Positions 10,331 to 19,118 are shown, counted from the stretch's first letter. The stretch is 64,000 nucleotides of DNA from Nocardia higoensis (GCF_015477835.1 NZ_JADLQN010000002.1:62001-126000), one strand, 5' to 3'. Translations and numbers: made by a program. The notes: generated by a model not told the origin, from the sequence alone.

Positions 10331-10366
10331 TCGCGCGGCGGGCTGTCGTCGCGCGCGGCGGGCTCG
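10310..10366. repeat. three tandem GC-rich repeats spanning a stop codon
   Basis: Three near-identical units of 18-20 bases, each starting GTCGCGCG and containing GGCGGGCT, cover the last codons of the acyl-CoA dehydrogenase and the following spacer. Only the first unit is coding. Confidence 0.7.
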
Positions 10367-10423
10367 TCATGAGCCGGACACGCCGGAAACAGCCGGAACG
10401 GGAACGGGAGAGCACGGAGCACG

Positions 10424-11164
10424 ATGGCCGCACGGGATTCGGAACCGGCGCACCAGGTGGTGTCGCGGGAGTTGCGCGCGGGCATCGCCGCCGGGAGCTA
10501 CCGGGGCGGGGTGAAGCTGCCCACCGAAGCCGAACTCGCCCAACGCTATCGGGTCAGCAGGCAGACTGTGCGCCGCGCCTTCCAGGACCTCGTCGCCGAC
10601 GGCACCGTCTACCGCGTCCCGGGCCGGGGAACCTTCGTGACCGAGTCCGACGGGCGCTACCTGCGCCATCACGGCTCGATCGAGGACCTGATGAACCTGT
10701 CCTCGGACACCACGATGGAGGTGCTCAGCCCGCTGCAGCGCCGCGTCGACATCGACGCCGCCAGCAGGCTGCGCTTGGACACCGACGTGGTGTACACGGT
10801 GGTCTTCCGGCGCATCCACGAAGGCGTGCCGTTCGTGCTGACCACCGTCCACCTGCCCGAGCACATCGCCCGGCCGCTGATCGACGCCCCGGAACTCGGC
10901 GCGGGCGCGTCGAGCGCGCACACCGTCATCGGTTTGCTGGAACCGCGCCTGGACAGCCCGATCGTGGAAGCCGCGCAGTCGATCACGGTCGCGCCCGCCA
11001 CCGCTGAGATCGCGCGCGGGCTCGGCTGCGAAGCGGGACATGCGATGCTGCGGGTCGACCGGCTGTACTCGGACGCGACCGGTCAGGTGATCGACCTGTC
11101 CATCAGCTATTTCCTGCCCGAGCACTACACCTACCGGGTCACGCTGCGCCGCAGCACACTCTGA
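10424..11164 (+). CDS. GntR/HutC-family transcriptional regulator
   Basis: 246 residues. An N-terminal winged helix (about 8-75, with PTEAELAQRYRVSRQTVRRA as recognition region) is followed by a UTRA ligand-binding domain, placing it in the HutC branch of GntR. The ATG at 10424 has GGAG 5 bases upstream. It stands 93 bases after the acyl-CoA dehydrogenase in the same direction and is the only regulator next to the catabolic operon, so it probably controls that operon and responds to a pathway acid or acyl-CoA. Target and ligand are inferred, not shown. Confidence 0.9.
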   Translation: MAARDSEPAHQVVSRELRAGIAAGSYRGGVKLPTEAELAQRYRVSRQTVRRAFQDLVADGTVYRVPGRGTFVTESDGRYLRHHGSIEDLMNLSSDTTMEVLSPLQRRVDIDAASRLRLDTDVVYTVVFRRIHEGVPFVLTTVHLPEHIARPLIDAPELGAGASSAHTVIGLLEPRLDSPIVEAAQSITVAPATAEIARGLGCEAGHAMLRVDRLYSDATGQVIDLSISYFLPEHYTYRVTLRRSTL

Positions 11165-11277
11165 GTCGATCCGATGCCGACCGGCGGCCGAGCTCGCTTC
11201 CGATACACCGATGGGTCGGGTGAGCAGCCGGTCTCCGTAAGGGTTGTCGGTCGCGTGGACCGCCCGAGCGAACAGCG

Positions 11278-11295
11278 CCCTCTGGTGCAAGAGGG
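11278..11295. terminator. probable bidirectional terminator
   Basis: A CCCTCT stem pairs with AGAGGG around a 6-base loop, with further G-C flanks, in the 137-base gap between two convergent genes. There is no T-tract, as is common in actinomycetes. Confidence 0.45.
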
Positions 11296-11301
11296 GGCGG
11301 G

Positions 11302-11949
11302 TCAGCGTATTCCGGAGGTGATGAGCGGGGCGATCACGCGGCGGGCCAGATCGCGGGCGACATCGTCGTCGGCGAGGTCGTAGCCGGGGGCGGGCAGCAG
11401 CAGGTAGCCCATGGTGAGCCGGATGATCGCGTCGGCCTGCAGGTCGGGGTTGCCGGGCGGCAAAGTCCCTTCCTCCTGACCCGCACGGATGCGGGCGGAG
11501 ATGAAGCGGTGGCCGATGTCGATCGGCGCGGGGTCGCCGGCGGACAGGATCGCGAGCATTTCGGCATTGCGTTCGGGGTCGTGGCTGTCGGCGAGCAATC
11601 GGTCGCGCAACCGCAGGCAGGCGACGAAGGCTTCGGCGATGCGGTCGGCCGGGTCGATGACGGTGAGGAAGGTCGTGGTGATCTCGGCCAGGAAAGTGCG
11701 CAGAGTGTGCGCGACCGCCGCCTCGAACAGCGCGTCCTTGCCGCCGTAGCGGCGGAACAGGGTGGCGCGGCTGACCCCGGTGCGGGCGGCGATGTCGTCC
11801 ATGGTTGCCGCCTGGGTGCCGCGCTCGGTGAGCACCCGCAGCGTCGCCTCGTAGATGTTCGAGACGTCGGGACCTGCCGTGGAGTGTGCGACGACCTTGG
11901 CGACCGCGCGGCCGAACAAACTGGTCAGCGGTGCGGAGGGGCGAGGCAT
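11302..11949 (-). CDS. TetR-family transcriptional regulator
   Basis: 215 residues with a typical TetR N-terminal helix-turn-helix (TMDDIAARTGVSRATLFRRY, about 49-68) and a variable ligand-binding C-terminus. It is divergent from the MpaB-like oxygenase gene 44 bases away; a perfect 7-bp inverted repeat lies between them. The expected role is repression of the oxygenase/hydrolase pair and of itself. TetR regulators beside related latex-clearing oxygenase genes are known in actinomycetes, but this gene pair is only distantly similar. Confidence 0.92.
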   Translation of the reverse strand: MPRPSAPLTSLFGRAVAKVVAHSTAGPDVSNIYEATLRVLTERGTQAATMDDIAARTGVSRATLFRRYGGKDALFEAAVAHTLRTFLAEITTTFLTVIDPADRIAEAFVACLRLRDRLLADSHDPERNAEMLAILSAGDPAPIDIGHRFISARIRAGQEEGTLPPGNPDLQADAIIRLTMGYLLLPAPGYDLADDDVARDLARRVIAPLITSGIR

Positions 11950-11956
11950 TCGGCCA

Positions 11957-11994
11957 TTGTCGCATCTGAGACTTACATGCTACTAATAGTCTCA
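11957..11994 (+). promoter_or_regulatory. leaderless promoter with overlapping TetR-type operator
   Basis: TTGTCG (11957-11962) and TACTAA (11981-11986) are spaced 18 bases and place transcription start at or next to the A of the ATG at 11994. A perfect inverted repeat, TGAGACT (11967-11973) and AGTCTCA (11988-11994), brackets the -10 box; its right arm ends on the first base of the start codon. Confidence 0.6.
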
Positions 11995-12866
11995 TGAGTG
12001 AGGGAGTGACCGGGCGGGCGACGCCTGTGACGGCCGACGTGGAGCCCGCGCCTCTCGGCCCCGATTCGGTGGCCTGGTCGGTGTTCGGTGATCTGACATT
12101 CGTGCTCGGCGCCTCGCGCCGGCTGCTCATCGACGTGGGCCACCCGATCGTGGCCGCGGGCGTGAGCGAGTTCTCGGTGTTCGATTCCGACCCGTACGGC
12201 CGTGCCGACCGGACGCTGAACATGATCATGGGCGTGGTCTACGGCCAGGAGCAGGCGCTGGCCACCGCCGCGCGACTGCGGGAGCTGCACAAGCACTTCA
12301 AGGGGCAGCACGCCGACGGCACGCGCTGGAGCGCGCTGAACCCGGAGGCATTCCACTGGGTGCACGCCAGCCTCGTGCACGGCGTCTACACCCAGCAGAA
12401 GCTGCTCGGGCGCGGCTGGAAGCCCGGCGAAGTCGAGCAGTTCTACCAGGAGATGCGCCGGGTCGGCCGGATGTACGGCGTGCGCGAGCAGGACATGCCC
12501 GTGGACTGGGACAGCTTCTGCGCGTGGTTCGACGAGATGGCCGCCACCAAGCTGGAACGCTCCGAGGTCAGCGACCGGGTGCTCGCCGTGGTCGCCGGGC
12601 CCAAGCCACCGCCGATGATCCCGGTGCTGCGGATCCCGGTCGTGTGGAACTACACCGTGCGTCCGATCGCGGGCGCGACCTTGACCCTGATCACCGGCGG
12701 GCTGTTGCCGCCGCATCTGCGCGAACTGTTCGGGGTGCCGTGGTCGCGCGGCCGCGAGATCGCCTTCGGCGCGCTGGCGGCGATCTCCCGCACCGTACTG
12801 CCCCGGCTGCCTCGGGTCGTGCGGATGGTGCCGCCCGCTCGGCAGGCGCTACGGCGGGCGCGGTGA
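11994..12866 (+). CDS. MpaB-like oxygenase (DUF2236 / rubber-oxygenase catalytic domain)
   Basis: 290 residues. The whole protein resembles the oxygenase MpaB/DUF2236 domain, a helical fold that binds haem b in latex-clearing proteins. It is shorter than the roughly 400-residue Lcp enzymes and lacks an export signal, so it belongs to the smaller cytoplasmic DUF2236 proteins common in mycobacteria and Nocardia. Conserved-looking His and Arg residues occur in FHWVHASLVHG (about 121-131) and the HLRELFG segment near 239. No ribosome site precedes the ATG, which fits the leaderless promoter. The stop overlaps the hydrolase GTG. Substrate unknown. Confidence 0.85.
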   Translation: MSEGVTGRATPVTADVEPAPLGPDSVAWSVFGDLTFVLGASRRLLIDVGHPIVAAGVSEFSVFDSDPYGRADRTLNMIMGVVYGQEQALATAARLRELHKHFKGQHADGTRWSALNPEAFHWVHASLVHGVYTQQKLLGRGWKPGEVEQFYQEMRRVGRMYGVREQDMPVDWDSFCAWFDEMAATKLERSEVSDRVLAVVAGPKPPPMIPVLRIPVVWNYTVRPIAGATLTLITGGLLPPHLRELFGVPWSRGREIAFGALAAISRTVLPRLPRVVRMVPPARQALRRAR

Positions 12867-13816
12867 CGCCGCCGCGGAGCGGCCCGGTGGCACAGACGCG
12901 GCGCGGCCCGGTCGAGGTGACCGAAGTCCGCGGTGCGGACGGTACCCGGCTGTACGCCGAGATCCACGGCCGCGCCGACGCGCCGACGATCGTGCTCACC
13001 CACGGCGTCCTGTGCGATCTGGCCTTCTGGCGCAAGCAGATCGCCGACCTCGGCGAGGAGTTCCGGGTCGTCGCCTTCGACCATCGCGGGCACGGTCTCA
13101 GCGACCAGCCCGCCCGCGGCAGCTACACCCTGGATCATCTGGCCGACGATCTGCACGCGGTGCTCACGACCACGGTCCCTGCGGGCGAACAGGCGGTGCT
13201 GGCCGGTCACTCATTGGGCGGCATCGCTGTGATGGCCTGGGCCGCAAGGTATCCCGAAGACATCGCGCAGCGGGTGCGCGCGGCCGCGCTGGTGAACACC
13301 ACGCCCGGGGAGATCCTCGACAATGTGCACTTCCTGCGAGGCCCGCAACGGCTGCTCGGCGCCCGCAGACGGCTGGCCATGACGGTGGCGCCGCTCGCCG
13401 GAATTCCCCTGCCGCGCAGGATGCCGGTGCGCAGGCGGCTGCTGTCGCACGTCGCGCTGGGATCGGGGGCCGTGGGACCGGGGACAGCGGCGGGCGCGGC
13501 CCGCGAACTGGATCGGATGATCGGTGCCACCTCACCGCGCGGACGCGGCGGGTACGGCGGAATGCTGGTCAACATGGTGACCACCGTCGACCCGAGTTCG
13601 CTCGATGTCCCCACGCTGGTGATCGCCGGGCGCAAGGACAGGATCGCGCCGCCGGCGCGCTCGGAGTTCATCGCCGCTCGCCTGCCGCAGCTGATCGAAT
13701 TGCGCGAGTACGACACCGGACACTGCGGTCCGCTGGAGTGCGCGGACGAGGTCACCGCGGCCCTGCGCGCGCTGGGCCGGGGGGAGCTGGGACAGCTCGG
13801 GCAGGCGTCGGCCTGA
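12863..13816 (+). CDS. alpha/beta hydrolase
   Basis: 317 residues from a GTG overlapping the oxygenase stop (GTGA). The nucleophile is Ser117 in GHSLGG, with HG (47-48) forming the oxyanion hole; AGRKDRIAPP and DTGHCGP supply the probable acid and histidine. The same strand is open far upstream but only as a shadow of the oxygenase gene. The enzyme likely acts on the oxygenase product or an ester of its substrate. It is clearly paralogous to the hydrolase at 19262-20329: the segment from FRVVAF to AWAARYP is nearly shared. Confidence 0.9.
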   Translation: MTPPRSGPVAQTRRGPVEVTEVRGADGTRLYAEIHGRADAPTIVLTHGVLCDLAFWRKQIADLGEEFRVVAFDHRGHGLSDQPARGSYTLDHLADDLHAVLTTTVPAGEQAVLAGHSLGGIAVMAWAARYPEDIAQRVRAAALVNTTPGEILDNVHFLRGPQRLLGARRRLAMTVAPLAGIPLPRRMPVRRRLLSHVALGSGAVGPGTAAGAARELDRMIGATSPRGRGGYGGMLVNMVTTVDPSSLDVPTLVIAGRKDRIAPPARSEFIAARLPQLIELREYDTGHCGPLECADEVTAALRALGRGELGQLGQASA

Positions 13817-13934
13817 TCGAAAACCGTCATCGCGATCGGCGCGGTGGGCGACACTGGTGGAAGGGGAGCAACGGAGCCGCCGCGCGGCGCGCGGACGGAC
13901 CGAGGGGAGGAACAGGGAATAACACCCTGTGGCG

Positions 13935-13963
13935 CGGAAGCCCGTAAGCGATCGGGTCTTCCG
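13935..13963 (+). terminator. hairpin in the 174-base gap, terminator or leader structure
   Basis: CGGAAG-CCCG and CGGG-T-CTTCCG form a roughly 10-bp stem around an 8-base loop. It may end the hydrolase transcript or structure the leader of the LVIVD gene 28 bases later. Confidence 0.35.
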
Positions 13964-13990
13964 GTGTGGGGGTACTGAACGAGGAGAACG

Positions 13991-15571
13991 ATGTTCCGAG
14001 GACGAGACAACGATGTCACGGTCCGCCGGACCCGGGGGTGGCGCGCTGTCACCACCCGTGCGGGTTCGGCCCTGGCGGCGGTGGCCCTGCTGGTCACCGG
14101 TTCGGCGGTCGGCACCGCCGAACCCCCACCGGGGTTCGACGAATTCACCGGGGTCTGGCCGACCGCGGTCGACCAGGCGAACTGCCGCCCCGGCGACCAG
14201 GTGGAGACCGGGCTGCAGGGCGAGGTGCCGCTCGAAGACCGCAGGTCCCGGCGCAGCACGGCAGGCTACAACTGCAATATCGACCTGGTCGGGCAGTACC
14301 AGGGCCTCGGCGCCGGACCGGTGAGCCCGACCTACGAGAACTGCGCCTACATCGCCTCGACCTTCCCGACCAACCTGTTCGGCCCCGACGCGGGCGTGCA
14401 CGTCGTCGACGTCAGCGATCCGGTCAACCCGGTCCGCACCGCGGTGCTCACCGAACCGGCCATGGTCGGCGGCACCTGGGAGTCGATGAAGGTGCACGAG
14501 GGTCGCGGCCTGCTCGTGGCCACCGGTGTCGGGATGATCGTCGGCGCGGGGTACATGTCGATCTACGACATCTCCCAGGACTGCGCACATCCCCGGCTGC
14601 TGAACACCACGACCGGATCCATGCTGAACATGCCGATCCCGATCACCACCCACGAGGGTGACTTCTCCCCGGACGGCAACACCTACTGGGCCTCGGGCGT
14701 CGCGCCGGGCTACGTCAGCGCCGTCGATATCAGCGATCCCACCCAGCCGATGGTGGTCTGGGGCGGGCTCACCGGCGTCGAGGCGCACGGCATGGGCTTC
14801 ACCCCCGACGGCAACACCATGTACCTGGCGAATCTGGGCGGCCTGACGATCATCGACGTCTCGGCCGTGCAGAACCGGGTGCCGCGCACCGTGATCGGGC
14901 ACCCGCTGCCGCACATCGGCCAGAAGTTCTGGACCGACGGCTTCATCAACCAGCACAGCATCTACGCCACCTACGCCGGCGAACCGCACCTGTTCACCGT
15001 CGACGAGGGCGGTTCGGGCGGCGTGAAGCTGTTCGACATCGCCGACCGGGCGAACCCGAAATGGCGCACCAGCGCCAAGCTGGAGATCAATCTGCCCCAG
15101 CACCAGGACCGCTGGACCTCCAGCTCGGCGGGCAACGGCGCGTTCGGCTATGACGCGCACTATTGCCGACTGGATCGGCCCGACGATCCGCGGTTGATGG
15201 CGTGCAGTTGGATCCAGTCCGGCATCCGGGTGTTCGACGTGCGCGACCCGGACCACTTCAAGGAAGTCGCCTACTACAACCCGCCCGCTCAGACCGGCAG
15301 GAATCTGCAGTTGCCGAACTCGCTGCACGCGGTCCTCGGGTCGATCATCGGCCCGCCGGTCATCGGCACCATCGCGCTGGCGCGCGCGGTGATCCAGGGG
15401 CAGACCTCGCTCAACGGCGTCGTCAACGACCAGAGCAGGCTGCTCGGCGGCGATCTGTCCGCCGACTGGTGTCTCTCGCCGCCGGAGTTCCACGACGACA
15501 AGCTCTACGTCGCGTGCATGGACAACGGGTTCATGGCGCTGCAGCTCGATCCGTCGGTGTTCCAGGCCTGA
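13991..15571 (+). CDS. secreted LVIVD-repeat (beta-propeller-like) protein
   Basis: 526 residues. An N-terminal signal sequence (basic to about residue 25, hydrophobic about 26-43, ending near GTAEPP) predicts export. The body has several LVIVD-type repeats of the form hhDhSDPxxP, for example HVVDVSDPVNPV, SAVDISDPTQPM, TIIDVSAVQN, KLFDIADRANPK and RVFDVRDPDHFK, which usually fold as propeller blades. Several cysteines could form disulfides. The ATG at 13991 has GAGGAG 4 bases upstream. It is coupled to a DUF305 gene (TGATG), implying a joint surface function. Activity unknown. Confidence 0.9.
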   Translation: MFRGRDNDVTVRRTRGWRAVTTRAGSALAAVALLVTGSAVGTAEPPPGFDEFTGVWPTAVDQANCRPGDQVETGLQGEVPLEDRRSRRSTAGYNCNIDLVGQYQGLGAGPVSPTYENCAYIASTFPTNLFGPDAGVHVVDVSDPVNPVRTAVLTEPAMVGGTWESMKVHEGRGLLVATGVGMIVGAGYMSIYDISQDCAHPRLLNTTTGSMLNMPIPITTHEGDFSPDGNTYWASGVAPGYVSAVDISDPTQPMVVWGGLTGVEAHGMGFTPDGNTMYLANLGGLTIIDVSAVQNRVPRTVIGHPLPHIGQKFWTDGFINQHSIYATYAGEPHLFTVDEGGSGGVKLFDIADRANPKWRTSAKLEINLPQHQDRWTSSSAGNGAFGYDAHYCRLDRPDDPRLMACSWIQSGIRVFDVRDPDHFKEVAYYNPPAQTGRNLQLPNSLHAVLGSIIGPPVIGTIALARAVIQGQTSLNGVVNDQSRLLGGDLSADWCLSPPEFHDDKLYVACMDNGFMALQLDPSVFQA

Positions 15572-16251
15572 TGAGCGCGGCGGACGGAACCGATGAGCGG
15601 CGGTCGTGGCGGGTGCGGGTCGCGGCGCTCGCGGCAGCGATGGTGTGCGTGGCTGCCGGAGTGCTGATCGGCTGGTTCGCTCGCGGCGACGGCGGCGCGG
15701 GAGCCTCGGGCGGCGAGCAGGTGATGCTCGCCGACGCCGATATCGCCTTCGCGCAACAGATGTCGGCGCATCATCAGCAGGCGCTGACCATGGTGGAGAT
15801 GCTCGGCCCGGACGCCGCGCCCGAGGTGCGGGCCGCCGCCGAGCAGATCCGCATCTCGCAGTGGCGGGAGGTCGGCACGCTGACCGGCTGGCTCGAGCTG
15901 GTCGGCGCGCCCGTGCAGCCGACGGTGGAGCAGGGCGCGCACGACGGGCACGGTGGACACGGCGGTGACGGTGAGGCGGGGGCGGTCTCGGGGATGGCCG
16001 GGATGGCGTCCGACGAGGAGCTGACCCGCCTGTACCACGCGCCCGGACCGGCGCGGGAAGTGTTGTTCCTGCAGTTGATGATCCGGCACCACCAGGGTGG
16101 CGTGGACATGGCGGCGGCGGGGGCCCAGGCCACCGATTCGGCCGCCGTGCGGGCTAGGGCGCTGTCGATGCTCAACGGTCAGCAGCAGGAGATCTCGACG
16201 CTGTCGGTGCTGCTGAGTCAGCGCGGGGCGGAGGTGTTGGCGTACCCGTGA
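15571..16251 (+). CDS. DUF305 protein, membrane-anchored
   Basis: 226 residues. A single hydrophobic segment (about 18-36) acts as anchor or signal, followed by a DUF305 four-helix domain facing outward. Two family motifs are present: AQQMSAHHQQAL and MIRHHQGGVDM. Between them lies a His/Gly-rich stretch (HDGHGGHGG), so metal binding is plausible; some DUF305 proteins bind copper. The ATG overlaps the LVIVD stop. Together they look like a two-gene extracytoplasmic unit. A specific role cannot be given. Confidence 0.9.
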   Translation: MSAADGTDERRSWRVRVAALAAAMVCVAAGVLIGWFARGDGGAGASGGEQVMLADADIAFAQQMSAHHQQALTMVEMLGPDAAPEVRAAAEQIRISQWREVGTLTGWLELVGAPVQPTVEQGAHDGHGGHGGDGEAGAVSGMAGMASDEELTRLYHAPGPAREVLFLQLMIRHHQGGVDMAAAGAQATDSAAVRARALSMLNGQQQEISTLSVLLSQRGAEVLAYP

Positions 16252-16271
16252 GGCGCTGGTTCGATCACCTG

Positions 16272-16288
16272 TTGAATCACTGATTGAA
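16272..16288. promoter_or_regulatory. candidate TetR operator
   Basis: TTGAATCA-C-TGATTGAA is a palindrome with 7 of 8 matching pairs, 18 bases before the GTG of the adjoining TetR gene. Position suggests autoregulation. Confidence 0.45.
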
Positions 16289-16306
16289 ACGTGTTCTACT
16301 CAATGG

Positions 16307-16888
16307 GTGAGCCGAGCCGAGTCCGACACCCGTGAACGGCTGCTGTCGGCAGCCGAGCAGCTGCTGCTGGAGTCGGGATACGAGAAGGTCTCCATCCGGG
16401 CGGTGTGCACCGCGGCCGAGGTCAATCCGGCCGCGGTGCATTACCACTTCGGTTCCAAGGACGCGCTGGTCGTCGCGCTGTTGCAGAGCAGGCTCGCGCC
16501 GCTGTGGGAGTCGTCGATGGACGGCCTCGCGCAGCGATCGGCCACCGTGGCCGAGTGCGTGGCCGCGGTGATCGAACCGCTGGTGACCCTGGCGGACGAC
16601 CCGATCGGGCGGCTGCACCTGCGGTTACTCACCCGGCTGGTGCAATCCCGCCGCGACATGGGCTGGTCGGCGCGCTGGTTCACCCTCGACCCCTTCGTCG
16701 AGCTGCTGCGCGCGCAGTGCCCGTGGGTGACCGAGCGCGAGGCGCGTGCGCGCTGGCTGCTCGCCTTCGAGCTGATTCTCGGCCGGTTCGGCGCCCCGCT
16801 CGCCGACGACCGCATCCTGTCCCCGCGCGCGGTCACGACATTGCGCGAATTCGTCACCGCGGGCCTGTGCACGCCCGCGGACCACTGA
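16307..16888 (+). CDS. TetR-family transcriptional regulator
   Basis: 193 residues with an N-terminal HTH (VSIRAVCTAAEVNPAAVHYHF, about 28-48, in which PAAVHYHF is the recognition-helix signature of the family). The C-terminal domain resembles the TetR_C_13/CerR-type fold. GTG at 16307 is the only in-frame start near the HTH; an ATG at 16303 is out of frame. It is followed after 43 bases by an old-yellow-enzyme gene and then an SDR, which it may control. Confidence 0.88.
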   Translation: MSRAESDTRERLLSAAEQLLLESGYEKVSIRAVCTAAEVNPAAVHYHFGSKDALVVALLQSRLAPLWESSMDGLAQRSATVAECVAAVIEPLVTLADDPIGRLHLRLLTRLVQSRRDMGWSARWFTLDPFVELLRAQCPWVTEREARARWLLAFELILGRFGAPLADDRILSPRAVTTLREFVTAGLCTPADH

Positions 16889-16931
16889 TCCCCGCCGCTG
16901 CGGACCGATGATCACCGCCTCTGGAGAAACG

Positions 16932-18113
16932 ATGAACCAGGTATTCACCCCCGCCCAGCTCGGGCCGATCACCTTGCGCAACAGGGTGATCAAGGCCGCC
17001 ACCTTCGAAGGCCGCACCCCGGACGCGCTGGTCACCGACGATCTCATCGAATACCACCGCGCCCCCTCGCGCGGCGGCGTCGGCATGTCCACGGTGGCCT
17101 ACTGCGCGGTCGCCCCGGAAGGCCGCACCGATCGCCACCAGATCTACATGCGCCCGGAAGCGGTGCCCGGCCTGCGGAAACTGACCGCCGCCATCCACGC
17201 CGAGGGCGCTGCCGCGAGCGCGCAGATCGGCCACGCCGGTCCGGTGGCGAATTCCGCGTCCAACCGTCTGCCCGCCCTGGCTCCCAGCGGATTCTTCAAC
17301 CCGCTCGGCATGGCCCGGGCGCACAAGCCCGACGCGGCCGAATTGGCCAGGGTGGTGCGCGATTTCGCCGCCGCCGCGCGCACCGCCGAGGAAGCCGGTT
17401 TCGACGCCGTCGAGTTGCACTTCGGCCACAACTACCTGGTCAGCGCGTTCTTCAGCCCGCTGCTCAACCGTCGTCGCGATTCCTACGGCGGCAGCCTGGC
17501 CAATCGCGCCCGGCTGGCCCGCGAGGTCGCGCAGGCCGTGCGCGAAGCGGTCGGTGGCCGGATCGCGGTGCTGGCCAAGCTGAGCATGGACGACGGCGCG
17601 CCCGGCGGCCTGCACATCGAGGAGAGCCTGCAGATCGGCCGTTGGCTGGAGGAGGACGGCACCCTCGACGCGCTGGAGCTCACCATCGGCAGCTCGCTGC
17701 TCAATCCGATGTACCTGTTCCACGGCGACGCCCCGCGCAAGGAGTTCGCCAAGGCGTTCCCGCCGCCGATGAGCTGGGGCATGCGCCTGGGCGGCCGGTT
17801 CTTCCTGCGCGAATTCCCCTACCGCGAGGCGTACATGCTGGATCTGGCCCGCCAGTTCCGCCACGAACTGACGATGCCGCTGGTCCTGCTCGGCGGGATC
17901 ACCAACGCCGAGACCATGCAACTGGCGATGGACGAAGGCTTCGAGTTCGTCGCCATGGCTCGCGCCCTGTTGCGCCAGCCCGATCTGCTGCTGCGCATCC
18001 AGCAGGAGGAGAAGACCAAGTCGTTGTGCACGCACTGCAACAAGTGCATGCCCACTATCTACGACCGGACCGTCTGCGTGCTGGCCCGCCCCGACCAGCT
18101 CGCCGCGCACTGA
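16932..18113 (+). CDS. NADH:flavin oxidoreductase (old yellow enzyme family)
   Basis: 393 residues, an FMN TIM barrel: N-terminal FTPAQLGPITLRNRV, HFGHNYLVSAFFSP with the barrel-end motif NRRRDSYGG, and FVAMARALLRQPDLL at the phosphate-binding end. Unusually it ends with Cys-x2-Cys-x2-Cys-x9-Cys (CTHCNKCM...C), reminiscent of the iron-sulfur cluster segment of 2,4-dienoyl-CoA reductase-type members. The FAD and NAD domains that normally follow are absent. The ATG at 16932 follows CTGGAG. Likely an enoate or dienoyl reductase; the substrate is unknown. Confidence 0.9.
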   Translation: MNQVFTPAQLGPITLRNRVIKAATFEGRTPDALVTDDLIEYHRAPSRGGVGMSTVAYCAVAPEGRTDRHQIYMRPEAVPGLRKLTAAIHAEGAAASAQIGHAGPVANSASNRLPALAPSGFFNPLGMARAHKPDAAELARVVRDFAAAARTAEEAGFDAVELHFGHNYLVSAFFSPLLNRRRDSYGGSLANRARLAREVAQAVREAVGGRIAVLAKLSMDDGAPGGLHIEESLQIGRWLEEDGTLDALELTIGSSLLNPMYLFHGDAPRKEFAKAFPPPMSWGMRLGGRFFLREFPYREAYMLDLARQFRHELTMPLVLLGGITNAETMQLAMDEGFEFVAMARALLRQPDLLLRIQQEEKTKSLCTHCNKCMPTIYDRTVCVLARPDQLAAH

Positions 18114-18163
18114 CGGACCGCCACGTCCTGACGGACCGCCACGTACTGACGGACCCGGGCGCA
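18110..18163. repeat. 18-bp tandem repeat overlapping a stop codon
   Basis: Two almost perfect copies of CTGACGGACCGCCACGTM and a third, half-degenerate copy begin at the stop codon of the oxidoreductase and run into the spacer. Noncoding on present evidence. Confidence 0.75.
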
Positions 18164-18308
18164 GTGACGGGCTTGTCGCGTACCGACCGACCGCCGCTGG
18201 ACCGGGACCTCGCACCGACCGACTCTCCGCACCTCCACCGCCCCCTGCCGGCGGAACCGCCGGCACCGGGCCCCTACCGTGGCCCCCGAAACGACGAAGG
18301 ATCAAGCG

Positions 18309-19118
18309 ATGACGAAGAAGACCGTGCTGATCACCGGCGCGGGCGGTGGCCTCGGCGGCGCGACCGCCGAACTGTTCGCCGACCGGGGCTGGCGGGTGCT
18401 GGCCGCCGACCTGCGCCCACCGCGGCCCGCGCCGAATCTGATTCCCCTCGAGCTGGACGTGACCGACTCGGCGTCGGTCGCGGCGGCGCTGAAAGCCGCC
18501 GAGGAGCACGCGCCGGGTGGGATCGACGCCGTGGTGACCTTCGCCGGAATGATGTTCACCGGTCCGCTGGTCGAGGTCGCCGAAGAGGATATGCGGCGGA
18601 TCTTCGACGTCAATGTGCTGGGCACTTACCGGGTGGTCAAGGCGGCGTTCCCGCTGATCCGGCGCGCCCGCGGGCGAGTGATCACGATCAGCTCCGAGAC
18701 CGGCTGGCAGAAGGCGCTCATGCTCAACGGCCCTTACGCCATGACCAAGCACGCGATCGAGGCCTACTCCGACGCGCTGCGCCGTGAACTGATGTTCCTC
18801 GACATCCCGGTCAGCACGGTGCAGCCGGGCCCGTTCCGCACCACGATGGTCGAGGGCATCCGCGCCACCTTCGACAAGGCGAAGCAGAACTCGACCTATT
18901 TCGCCGAACTGATCGGCAAGGTGGGCGCGATGGCCGAGAAGGAGAACGCGAGCGCCAACGACCCGCGGATCCTCGCCGAGGTGGTGTGGCAGGCGGCCAC
19001 CACCGCGCGCCCGCGCAGGCGGTATTCGGTGAAGGCCGACCTCAGCCGGTCACTGATGCACCGGCTGCCGGACGGGCTGCTCGACCCGTTGCTGAAGAAG
19101 CTGCTCGCACCCCGCTGA
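18309..19118 (+). CDS. short-chain dehydrogenase/reductase
   Basis: 269 residues, classical SDR. TGAGGGLGG is at 9-17, the catalytic Ser lies in ITISSET and Tyr/Lys in YAMTKHA. The C-terminal extension ending in LLKKLLAPR is longer than in FabG types and resembles SDRs acting on hydrophobic alcohols. ATG 18309 follows GAAGGA; an ATG 10 codons upstream is less likely because it precedes the ribosome site. It follows the oxidoreductase by 195 bases and may share its pathway. Confidence 0.9.
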   Translation: MTKKTVLITGAGGGLGGATAELFADRGWRVLAADLRPPRPAPNLIPLELDVTDSASVAAALKAAEEHAPGGIDAVVTFAGMMFTGPLVEVAEEDMRRIFDVNVLGTYRVVKAAFPLIRRARGRVITISSETGWQKALMLNGPYAMTKHAIEAYSDALRRELMFLDIPVSTVQPGPFRTTMVEGIRATFDKAKQNSTYFAELIGKVGAMAEKENASANDPRILAEVVWQAATTARPRRRYSVKADLSRSLMHRLPDGLLDPLLKKLLAPR

